NCBI RefSeq assembly: GCF_002954725.1
Contig: NZ_MSCQ01000001.1
Span: 334,059-398,058 of the forward strand
Direction: 5' to 3'
Source of the DNA: Photobacterium phosphoreum
GTDB lineage: Bacteria; Pseudomonadota; Gammaproteobacteria; Enterobacterales; Vibrionaceae
DNA: 64,000 nucleotides
Under the pieces are notes generated by a model that did not search any database, was not told the origin of the DNA, and saw nothing but the letters and a program-made list of their open reading frames with translations. Positions 57,281-64,000 of the stretch are shown in pieces (the stretch's first letter is position 1; every line of letters begins with the position of its first letter). The translations under genes and the position numbers were made by a program.

Positions 57281-58030
57281 ATGGATCGGGCGCTGTTTCT
57301 CGCTATGAGCGGGGCAAAACAAGATATGCAAGGCATGCGTGTTCATGCCAACAACCTTGCTAACGTTAGCACAACAGGCTTTCGTGCTGACTTACAACAA
57401 GCACGTAGTATGCAGGTGTTCGGTGAAGGCACTCCGAGTCGTGTGTTTACTATGGCTGAACGTACAGGTAATGATTTTGCGCAAGGCTCTGTGATCAATA
57501 CTGGGCGAGATCTCGATGTTGCCATTCAGGGTGACGGTTGGCTAACGGTGCAAGATGCTAGTGGTCAAGAAGGCTATACTCGCGCAGGTCATCTGAAAGT
57601 TGATCAAATGGGGATGCTGCAAAACAGCAATGGTCAGCTTGTGCTAGGGCGAAACGACAGTCCCATTTTTATTCCTCTGCCAATCAATAAAATTGAAATC
57701 AGTAAAGACGGCACTGTAGCTGTATTACCGAAAGGGGCACCACCAGATGCGATGGTCACCGTTGATCGCATTAAACTGGTTAAACCCGATAATCGTAGTT
57801 TGTTTAAAGATACCGATGGTTTATTTAAACTGATCGGCAATCGTGATCCCTTAGATGCGGATGCCAGTGTCAGTTTAGCCAAAGGAATGCTTGAAGGCAG
57901 TAATGTTAATGCAGTGGCTGAAATGACCAGCATGATCGATTTACAGCGTCACTTTGAAATGCAAGTGAAGTTAATGAAAACCGCTGAAGAAATGGATAAA
58001 TCCTCCTCTTCACTGATGCGTATCAGCTAA
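57281..58030 (+). CDS. flgF: Flagellar proximal rod protein FlgF
   Basis: 249 residues. N-terminal LFLAMSGAKQDMQGMRVHANNLANVSTTGFRADLQQA and C-terminal GSNVNAVAEMTSMIDLQRHFEMQVK fit FlgF. A repeated GDGWLTVQD segment marks the core. Start of the second flagellar operon, directly after the sigma-54 promoter and AAAGGAG. Confidence 0.96.
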   Translation: MDRALFLAMSGAKQDMQGMRVHANNLANVSTTGFRADLQQARSMQVFGEGTPSRVFTMAERTGNDFAQGSVINTGRDLDVAIQGDGWLTVQDASGQEGYTRAGHLKVDQMGMLQNSNGQLVLGRNDSPIFIPLPINKIEISKDGTVAVLPKGAPPDAMVTVDRIKLVKPDNRSLFKDTDGLFKLIGNRDPLDADASVSLAKGMLEGSNVNAVAEMTSMIDLQRHFEMQVKLMKTAEEMDKSSSSLMRIS

Positions 58031-58049
58031 TTACTCAAGGACGATCATT

Positions 58050-58838
58050 ATGCATCCAGCATTGTGGGTCAGTAAAACGGGTTTAGATGCCCAACAAACT
58101 AATATCTCAACTATTTCTAATAACTTAGCTAACGCCTCTACCATTGGTTTTAAGAAAAGTCGTGCTGTTTTTGAAGACTTGTTCTACCAAAATATCAATC
58201 AGCCTGGTGGTAAATCAACCCAAGATACGACATCGCCAAGTGGTTTAATGTTGGGTGCAGGTTCAAAAGTAGTCGCGACTCAAAAAGTGTTTACTCAAGG
58301 TAATACTCAAACCACCAATAACGCCATGGATATGATGATTGAAGGCGATGGTTTTTTCCAAGTATTGCTACCTGATGGTAATATTGGTTATACCCGTAAT
58401 GGTCAATTTACCATTAATGATCAAGGTATTTTAGTTACCAGTGGTAGCGGTTATCCGGTTCAGCCTGAAATTATGGTGCCTGATAATGCAGTGGGTATCA
58501 CTGTCGGTACTGATGGCAAAGTCTCAGCGCGTACTCGTGATCAACAAGAAAATGTAGATCTAGGACAAATTACGACAGCTGATTTTATTAACCCAGCGGG
58601 CATGGAACCGATTGGACAGAACTTATTTTTACCAACGGGCGCTAGTGGTGATCCACAAGAAGGCACGCCGGGCTTAGAAGGTTTTGGTTCTATTCGTCAA
58701 TCTATGCTTGAAACATCAAATGTGAATGTGACCGAAGAGCTCGTCAATATGATTGAAGCGCAGCGGGTGTATGAAATGAACTCAAAAGTGATTTCAACCG
58801 TTGACCAAATGCTAAGTTACGTTAACCAGCAATTATAA
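58050..58838 (+). CDS. flgG: Flagellar distal rod protein FlgG
   Basis: 262 residues. [36 protein letters not shown] at the start, [13 protein letters not shown] in the middle and [24 protein letters not shown] near the end are diagnostic of FlgG. It forms the distal rod through the LP ring. 19 bases after flgF. Confidence 0.97.
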   Translation: MHPALWVSKTGLDAQQTNISTISNNLANASTIGFKKSRAVFEDLFYQNINQPGGKSTQDTTSPSGLMLGAGSKVVATQKVFTQGNTQTTNNAMDMMIEGDGFFQVLLPDGNIGYTRNGQFTINDQGILVTSGSGYPVQPEIMVPDNAVGITVGTDGKVSARTRDQQENVDLGQITTADFINPAGMEPIGQNLFLPTGASGDPQEGTPGLEGFGSIRQSMLETSNVNVTEELVNMIEAQRVYEMNSKVISTVDQMLSYVNQQL

Positions 58839-58860
58839 CTTTATTGGCAAAGGAATGGCT

Positions 58861-59652
58861 GTGAAAGTACACCAAAATTATTATTGTCGCTGGGGCGTTA
58901 TTGCGTTGATTTGTGGATTAAGTGGCTGTATGTCAACCCCTGATACTGTTGGTAGTGACATTGAGAAAGCCACCACTAATGTTGATGCTGTTGAGGGTAA
59001 GCAGACAGAATCAAAAAGTTTAATTGATCGTTTACGCGCCCGTGAAGATGCTCAAATGAACGATCCTGCATGGAATCCTGTGCGTCCTCAAGAGAAGCCA
59101 GATCATTATGCGACCGCAACCGGATCGTTATTTAATCAAGCTCAAGCGCAAGATTTATATGATGATACTAAGCCGCGTGGCATTGGTGATATTGTGACTA
59201 TCTTATTAGAAGAAAAAACGGCGGCCAAGAAAAGCGCCAGTTCTGATTTAGATAAAAAAACCGATCTTAATATGCAGCCTATCGATCTTGGTGGTAAGCC
59301 GGTCACTTTGCACGATTACACCTTGTCTTATGCGATGGCAAATAATAATACTTTTGCAGGTTCTACCTCGGCTGATCAAAGTAACAGCATTAAAGGCTCT
59401 ATTTCTGTTGAAGTTGTCGATGTACTCAGTAACGGCAACTTAGTGATTCGCGGTGAAAAGTGGTTAATGCTCAATACTGGTGAAGAATATATTCGTGTTA
59501 GTGGCAATATTCGTCCCGATGATATTGATCAAGATAACACTATTGCTTCAACCCGTATTTCTAATGCACGGATTCAATATTCAGGTACGGGTGATCGCCA
59601 AGATATTCAGCAGCAAAATTGGCTGTCACGCTTTTTTAATGTCGCTTTTTAA
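58861..59652 (+). CDS. flgH: Flagellar L-ring lipoprotein FlgH
   Basis: 263 residues from GTG 58861. Signal with lipobox [75 protein letters not shown] and the [18 protein letters not shown] segment are the FlgH core. GTG 58861 is preferred because AAAGGA ends right at ATG 58855 and is well spaced for the GTG. A longer N-terminal linker than in enterics. Confidence 0.95.
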   Translation: MKVHQNYYCRWGVIALICGLSGCMSTPDTVGSDIEKATTNVDAVEGKQTESKSLIDRLRAREDAQMNDPAWNPVRPQEKPDHYATATGSLFNQAQAQDLYDDTKPRGIGDIVTILLEEKTAAKKSASSDLDKKTDLNMQPIDLGGKPVTLHDYTLSYAMANNNTFAGSTSADQSNSIKGSISVEVVDVLSNGNLVIRGEKWLMLNTGEEYIRVSGNIRPDDIDQDNTIASTRISNARIQYSGTGDRQDIQQQNWLSRFFNVAF

Positions 59653-59719
59653 TGTCACTTTTTTAATCTCGACGCTTAATTTTGTCTTTTAATTGCATTT
59701 ACTTACATCGGAGAGTCGC

Positions 59720-60811
59720 TTGAAGTTATCGACTATATGTATTTTAGCCTTGGCTTTATTTACCACCACAGCACATGCTGCACGCATTAAAGATGTGGCT
59801 GCGGTTGCGGGCGTGCGCAGTAACCAGTTGGTCGGTTATGGCTTAGTGGTCGGTTTACCGGGAACAGGTGAAACGACCCCGTTTACGGAACAAACCTTTA
59901 ATGCAATGCTGCAAAATTTTGGTATTCAGCTGCCCGTTGGCACCAAACCTAAAACCAAAAATGTCGCTGCAGTGGCTGTTAGTGCGACCTTGCCAGCGTT
60001 TACCAAGCAAGGACAGACGATTGATATCACCGTGTCTTCGATTGGTTCAGCCAAAAGTTTGCGTGGCGGTACGTTATTACAAACATTTCTAAAAGGCCTT
60101 GATGGCAAAGTCTATGCAATAGCACAGGGCAGTTTAGTGGTCGGTGGTTTTAGTGCTGAAGGTGCTGATGGCTCTAAAGTCGTCGGCAATACGCCAACGG
60201 TGGGGCGAATCACTAATGGCGCGATGGTAGAACAAGAAGTCTCAAACCCCTTTGGTCGCGGTGATTACTTAACCTTTAATTTGTACGAATCTGATTTTAC
60301 TACTGCCCAACGAATGTCAGATGCGATTAATCAGTTCTTAGGGCCACAAATGGCGGCAGCAGTTGATGCAACCTCGATTCGAGTTCGTGCACCACGTGAT
60401 GTCAGTCAACGAGTTGCCTTCTTATCAACGGTAGAAAATTTAGAATTTGATCCCGCTGAAGGTTCAGCAAAAATCATCGTGAATTCACGTACAGGTACGA
60501 TTGTTATTGGTCAACATGTCAAGTTACGTCCAGCGGCAATTACCCACGGTGGCATGACGGTATCAATCAAAGAAAATGCCCAAGTGAGCCAACCGAATGC
60601 CTTTGCTGGTGGTGAAACCGTGGTGGTGCCTAATTCACAAATAACCGTCGATGAATCCGATGCGAGAATGTTTAAATTTGAGCCTGGGGTGACGTTAGAT
60701 GAATTAGTGCGAGCGGTTAATCAAGTCGGTGCAGCACCATCAGATTTAATGGCAATTTTACAAGCATTAAAACAAGCTGGTGCCATTGAAGGTCAGTTGA
60801 TTATTATCTAA
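59720..60811 (+). CDS. flgI: Flagellar P-ring protein FlgI
   Basis: 363 residues, near the E. coli length (365). Signal peptide to about AHA, then [33 protein letters not shown], and the C-terminal [34 protein letters not shown] are the family features. TTG 59720 is the start because GGAGAG precedes it by four bases and the signal peptide begins there; the frame stays open to TTG 59693. Polymerises as the P ring. Confidence 0.96.
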   Translation: MKLSTICILALALFTTTAHAARIKDVAAVAGVRSNQLVGYGLVVGLPGTGETTPFTEQTFNAMLQNFGIQLPVGTKPKTKNVAAVAVSATLPAFTKQGQTIDITVSSIGSAKSLRGGTLLQTFLKGLDGKVYAIAQGSLVVGGFSAEGADGSKVVGNTPTVGRITNGAMVEQEVSNPFGRGDYLTFNLYESDFTTAQRMSDAINQFLGPQMAAAVDATSIRVRAPRDVSQRVAFLSTVENLEFDPAEGSAKIIVNSRTGTIVIGQHVKLRPAAITHGGMTVSIKENAQVSQPNAFAGGETVVVPNSQITVDESDARMFKFEPGVTLDELVRAVNQVGAAPSDLMAILQALKQAGAIEGQLIII

Positions 60812-60848
60812 ATCACTTCGTGCGTCATTACTAGAAAAGAGATCCGCA

Positions 60849-61859
60849 ATGAAACAAATAGAGCCTGGTTTTATTCATGATTTAAGCAACCTTGATCGTC
60901 TACGGGCAGGGATCAGCGAGGATAAACAAGGCTCTTTGCGTGAAGCGGCAACCCAGTTTGAATCTATTTTTACCCAGATGTTATTTAAGTCAATGCGTGA
61001 AGCTAATAGTGCGTTTGAATCTGATTTAATGAGCAGTAATAATGGCAAATTTTATCAGCAAATGCATGATGAACAATTATCATCTCAGCTTAGTACTACG
61101 GGTAGTTTAGGGCTGGCGGATATGATTGTTAAACAACTGGGTGGTGAGCAGCAAGATTTGAGTCAACATAAGCCAACAACGGAGTTACGTCCGCAGCAGC
61201 AACCGCAGCCATTTTCAATTCGACCAATTAATGCTGATAGTGTTGCTTTGCCATTAGCCACAGGTTCGACGGATAAAGCCTTGTCGCTGCCGTTATCTGA
61301 GTCGAGGTTACACCAACAAGTTGCGCCAGTGGTTGCGGTTAAAACCTTGCCTGCCAAACCAACCGAATCATCAATAAAGCCAATAGAGCCAACAAGTTTT
61401 GCCTCGGCTGAAGCCTTTGTCAGTCACATGAAACCTTATGCGAAGCAAGCAGCGCGCGCATTAGGCACCGATCCAGCGTTATTGATTGCTCAAGCGGCAT
61501 TAGAAACAGGCTGGGGGAAAAAAGTGATCAATAATGCTCTAGGCTCCAGCAATAATTTATTTAATATTAAAGCCGATCCTCGTTGGCAGGGGCAAAAAGT
61601 TGCCACTAAGACTTTGGAATTTCATGATGGTATTGCCGTTCAAGAACAAGCGGCGTTTCGATCTTATGATTCTTATCAACACAGTTTTGATGATTTTGTT
61701 AATTTCTTACAGCACAATCCACGTTATTCAAAAGCACTGACCCACAGTAATCAACCACAGCAATTTATTCGTGAAATTCATCAAGCAGGCTACGCCACTG
61801 ATCCTAATTACAGCAATAAGGTATTAGCAGTAATGAAAAAAGTGCAGAGCTTATTGTGA
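60849..61859 (+). CDS. flgJ: Flagellar rod assembly protein/muramidase FlgJ
   Basis: 336 residues. The N-terminal rod-capping domain has AATQFESIFTQMLFKSMREAN and MHDEQLSSQLS. A Pro/Gln/Thr-rich linker of about 80 residues follows. The C-terminal glucosaminidase-type domain has PALLIAQAALETGWGK (catalytic glutamate) and NLFNIKADPRW. It opens the peptidoglycan for the rod. Last gene of the flgF operon in this window. Confidence 0.95.
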   Translation: MKQIEPGFIHDLSNLDRLRAGISEDKQGSLREAATQFESIFTQMLFKSMREANSAFESDLMSSNNGKFYQQMHDEQLSSQLSTTGSLGLADMIVKQLGGEQQDLSQHKPTTELRPQQQPQPFSIRPINADSVALPLATGSTDKALSLPLSESRLHQQVAPVVAVKTLPAKPTESSIKPIEPTSFASAEAFVSHMKPYAKQAARALGTDPALLIAQAALETGWGKKVINNALGSSNNLFNIKADPRWQGQKVATKTLEFHDGIAVQEQAAFRSYDSYQHSFDDFVNFLQHNPRYSKALTHSNQPQQFIREIHQAGYATDPNYSNKVLAVMKKVQSLL

Positions 61860-61942
61860 TCAGAGAGTGCGGTTACAGAGTAACGGTGATCAAAAGAAGT
61901 ACAACAATAGCAGAGTAAAAGCAGCACTAAATAACAATAATA

Positions 61943-62128
61943 TTACACCACAATATCAATGAGACTTGAGACCATTTTAATCAGATCATTACTCTCAAAT
62001 AATGCCCCGTCTACTTCCTTATCAGACACTTGTTTTTTATCTTGTTTATCATCATCGCTGTCAGTGATTAGCGGCACTACGATTTCTTTTATTGCGTAAC
62101 CAATAAGTCCCGAAAGTAAAATGTTCAT
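61943..62128 (-). CDS. Small hypothetical protein antisense between flgJ and flgK
   Basis: 61 residues. A hydrophobic N-terminus (MNILLSGLIGYAIKEIVVPLI) is followed by a charged Asp/Lys stretch (TDSDDDKQDKKQVSDKEVDG). AAGGA lies eight bases before ATG 62128. It could be a one-helix membrane protein or a chance frame. The operon direction is opposite to both neighbours. Around it, 61860-62363 holds no other gene. Confidence 0.45.
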   Translation of the reverse strand: MNILLSGLIGYAIKEIVVPLITDSDDDKQDKKQVSDKEVDGALFESNDLIKMVSSLIDIVV

Positions 62129-62277
62129 TAACGATATCCTTTGTTATAGGGGCTGTTTTGCCATTGCTGTTGTGGGTATTTTATCTATATCGGCAGCAAC
62201 GGCAAAAGTATAAGTAAATAAATGCCAATTAATAGTTTTTATTTAAACCCTGATGTTAGAACGGTATTTATTTAAAA

Positions 62278-62294
62278 GTGGTTCATTTCTTGCT
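62278..62294 (+). promoter_or_regulatory. Candidate sigma-54 promoter of flgK
   Basis: GTGGTTCATTTCTTGCT has GG and GC with exact -24/-12 spacing, though C5 and A6 are replaced. About 70 bases before flgK. Confidence 0.6.
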
Positions 62295-62363
62295 TGTTTA
62301 GCAGCAGCGTTATCGCAACATATTGTTGATAATGGTTTAATTTTCAGTGGGGAGCAATGGGCG

Positions 62364-64000
62364 ATGGCGGTAGATTTGATGCAAATTGGGGTGAGTGGCT
62401 TACGCACATCTCAAAAACAATTGGATGTGGCAAGTCATAACATCACCAACGTCAATACTCCAGGATATAGTCGCCAAGTTGTTGAGCAAAAAACCGATAA
62501 TGCGCAGTGGAACGGTAATAATTACTATGGCACAGGGGCTTACATTGATAACGTTAGTCGTGCTTATGACCAATTTGCTGCCCGCGAACTCACGCTTTCC
62601 ACCACTCAGTTAGAAGAAGCGAACGTTAAACAACAGCATTTAGCCATGTTAGATGATTTTACCTCTAAAAGTGCTGTTAATAGCGTTAACAGTATGAACG
62701 ACTTTTATCATTCAGTGCGTTCATTGGCTGATAATCCGAGCGATCTTGGTAGCCGTCAAACGGTGTTAGAACATGCTAATCAAGCGGCTGTGAACTTAAA
62801 TAATTCCCACGAAACCCTCACCAATATTCGTACCGATGTTGATCAGCAACTGAGCGTGTCTTTAGAGCGGGTTAATGCATTAGGGCAAGAACTTGCCGCG
62901 GTTAATACCAGTTTACAGCAACAATCAAGCAGTGATGGCAGTAATGATCTGTTTGATCAACAGCGCACGCTTATCAATGAATTAGCCAAATATACCCAAG
63001 TGACCGTGTTGGCAGATAAAGGCAGTTTAGCCAATACAGTTATCATTGGCAGCGGTGATACCTTAGTGTCAGGGGTAACTGCATCACAACTTAAATTAAT
63101 TGATGGCGACCCTGATATTGGCAATAAACAAATCGCGTTAATCAATGGCAACAACAGCAAACCGATTAAAAGCGACACTATTGGTGGCAGCTTAGGCGCG
63201 ATGCTAACAGTACGTGATGATGTTATTGATAAAAGTTTGGATCAACTCGGACAAATGGCGATTGGCTTTGCGTCACAGATGAACGATCTCCAACAGCAGG
63301 GTGTTGATCTTAATGGTCAGCAAGGACAAGCGTTGTTCAATGACATTAATAGCCTTAATGCGATGTCACAACGAGCCCTTAAACCGTTTGGTAGCAGCAG
63401 TGATATCAGCGTTAAAATTGATGATATTAACCAGCTTAAACTAGGTGATTATCAATTAGTCAGTGAGGCCGCGGAAGGAATAGATAAAAAAATATCTATT
63501 AGCCATATGGTTATTGATCAACAAGGCAATAAAACTCAACTTGAAGCTAATGATGAAGGTAAGTTTGTTGCCAAGGTTGATGGTTTAGAAATCATCGTTA
63601 ATGAGCAACCTTCTTTGATTGCGGGTGAAACTGAAACCACCATCATTCAACCCTTACGTCGTGGCGCAGCAGATATATCGCTCGCAATGACCGATCCGCG
63701 CAGCTTGGCGGGTCATCGTCAGTTTACAGCTATTGCCGCTGAATCCAATCTCGGCTCAGCAACCATCACTAAAGCAGAGAATGTGCCTGATGATGCAGCG
63801 GGGCGTTATCAACTAAAATTGAATTCAGTTGATGAGAAGATGACAGTAACTGTCACTGATTTAAAAACTAATGCCGAAGTTGAATTAGTCGATAATAGTT
63901 ATTCCGTTGATAAAAGTGCAACCATTGTATTTAAACATGATGATCTCCCTTCTATACCCGTTATGACCTTATCAGCAGGTGCAAAAGCCAATGATAGTTT
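62364..64000 (+). CDS. flgK: Flagellar hook-associated protein 1 FlgK (3' end outside the window)
   Basis: At least 545 codons are open to the window edge. N-terminal MQIGVSGLRTSQKQLDVASHNITNVNTPGYSRQVV is the FlgK start. TKYTQ-like Asn-rich helices and the segment FASQMNDLQQQGVDLNGQQGQALF follow, as in FlgK. ATG 62364 is preceded by GGGGAG nine bases upstream. FlgK joins hook to filament; its chaperone FlgN is encoded at 50308. Confidence 0.95.
   Translation, partial: MAVDLMQIGVSGLRTSQKQLDVASHNITNVNTPGYSRQVVEQKTDNAQWNGNNYYGTGAYIDNVSRAYDQFAARELTLSTTQLEEANVKQQHLAMLDDFTSKSAVNSVNSMNDFYHSVRSLADNPSDLGSRQTVLEHANQAAVNLNNSHETLTNIRTDVDQQLSVSLERVNALGQELAAVNTSLQQQSSSDGSNDLFDQQRTLINELAKYTQVTVLADKGSLANTVIIGSGDTLVSGVTASQLKLIDGDPDIGNKQIALINGNNSKPIKSDTIGGSLGAMLTVRDDVIDKSLDQLGQMAIGFASQMNDLQQQGVDLNGQQGQALFNDINSLNAMSQRALKPFGSSSDISVKIDDINQLKLGDYQLVSEAAEGIDKKISISHMVIDQQGNKTQLEANDEGKFVAKVDGLEIIVNEQPSLIAGETETTIIQPLRRGAADISLAMTDPRSLAGHRQFTAIAAESNLGSATITKAENVPDDAAGRYQLKLNSVDEKMTVTVTDLKTNAEVELVDNSYSVDKSATIVFKHDDLPSIPVMTLSAGAKANDS

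Overview
The window looks like chromosomal DNA of a marine gammaproteobacterium of the family Vibrionaceae, most likely Photobacterium or a close relative. The reasons are: moderately AT-rich coding sequence; crl next to proBA; narQP divergent from a napFDABC operon that ends in a tiny one-helix protein typical of Vibrio/Photobacterium; the cysZ-cysK-ptsHI-crr / zipA-ligA block; and a Vibrio-type polar flagellar locus (flgOPT, flgNMA, cheVR, flgB-K). The genus is inferred; no rRNA marker is present.

Region by region. 1-6.2 kb: housekeeping genes, namely the end of crl, proBA (proline synthesis), a NUDIX hydrolase with a small membrane protein, dapE with yffB, and a small winged-helix regulator. 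6.2-13.5 kb: nitrate respiration, with the NarQ/NarP two-component system facing away from napFDABC plus a 45-residue membrane protein. A perfect FNR palindrome and a 7-2-7 NarP site lie in the divergent control region. 13.5-16.3 kb: small poorly characterised envelope proteins, then a gene-free stretch with a compound tetranucleotide microsatellite and a MITE-like palindromic element. 16.3-25.2 kb: crr, ptsI, ptsH, cysK and cysZ on the minus strand, divergent from zipA (with a large VAAQPxxAPQP repeat) and ligA. 25.2-30.4 kb: a highly expressed porin with a hairpin leader, a DUF2057 protein behind a strong hairpin, a small secreted protein, gltX, tRNA-Ala(GGC) and a GLxxGLxN-repeat protein.

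30.4-47.5 kb: a surface-polysaccharide locus. It opens with a long AT-rich leader carrying a JUMPstart/ops element for RfaH. A Wzc-like chain-length/tyrosine-kinase protein with degenerate ATPase motifs follows, then a Wzy-like polymerase, a Wzx-like flippase, three GT4 glycosyltransferases, a UDP-glucuronate-type epimerase, Ugd and WecA. Between them lie four ATP-grasp proteins (two TupA-like, two of the sugar-transfer-associated type). WecA probably starts the repeat unit and Ugd plus the epimerase would supply uronic acids. The ATP-grasp proteins may amidate or otherwise ligate groups to those sugars. This is the most interesting system in the window. No wza or wzb gene is seen here.

47.7-64 kb: tRNA-Arg(CCT), then the polar flagellar locus: flgT divergent from flgOP, flgN-flgM-flgA on the minus strand, cheV-cheR, flgBCDE, flgFGHIJ, and flgK running off the window. 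Recognisable sigma-54 (-24/-12) promoters precede flgB, flgF and probably flgK and flgT, and a near-consensus sigma-28 promoter precedes flgM. This fits the Vibrionaceae flagellar hierarchy.
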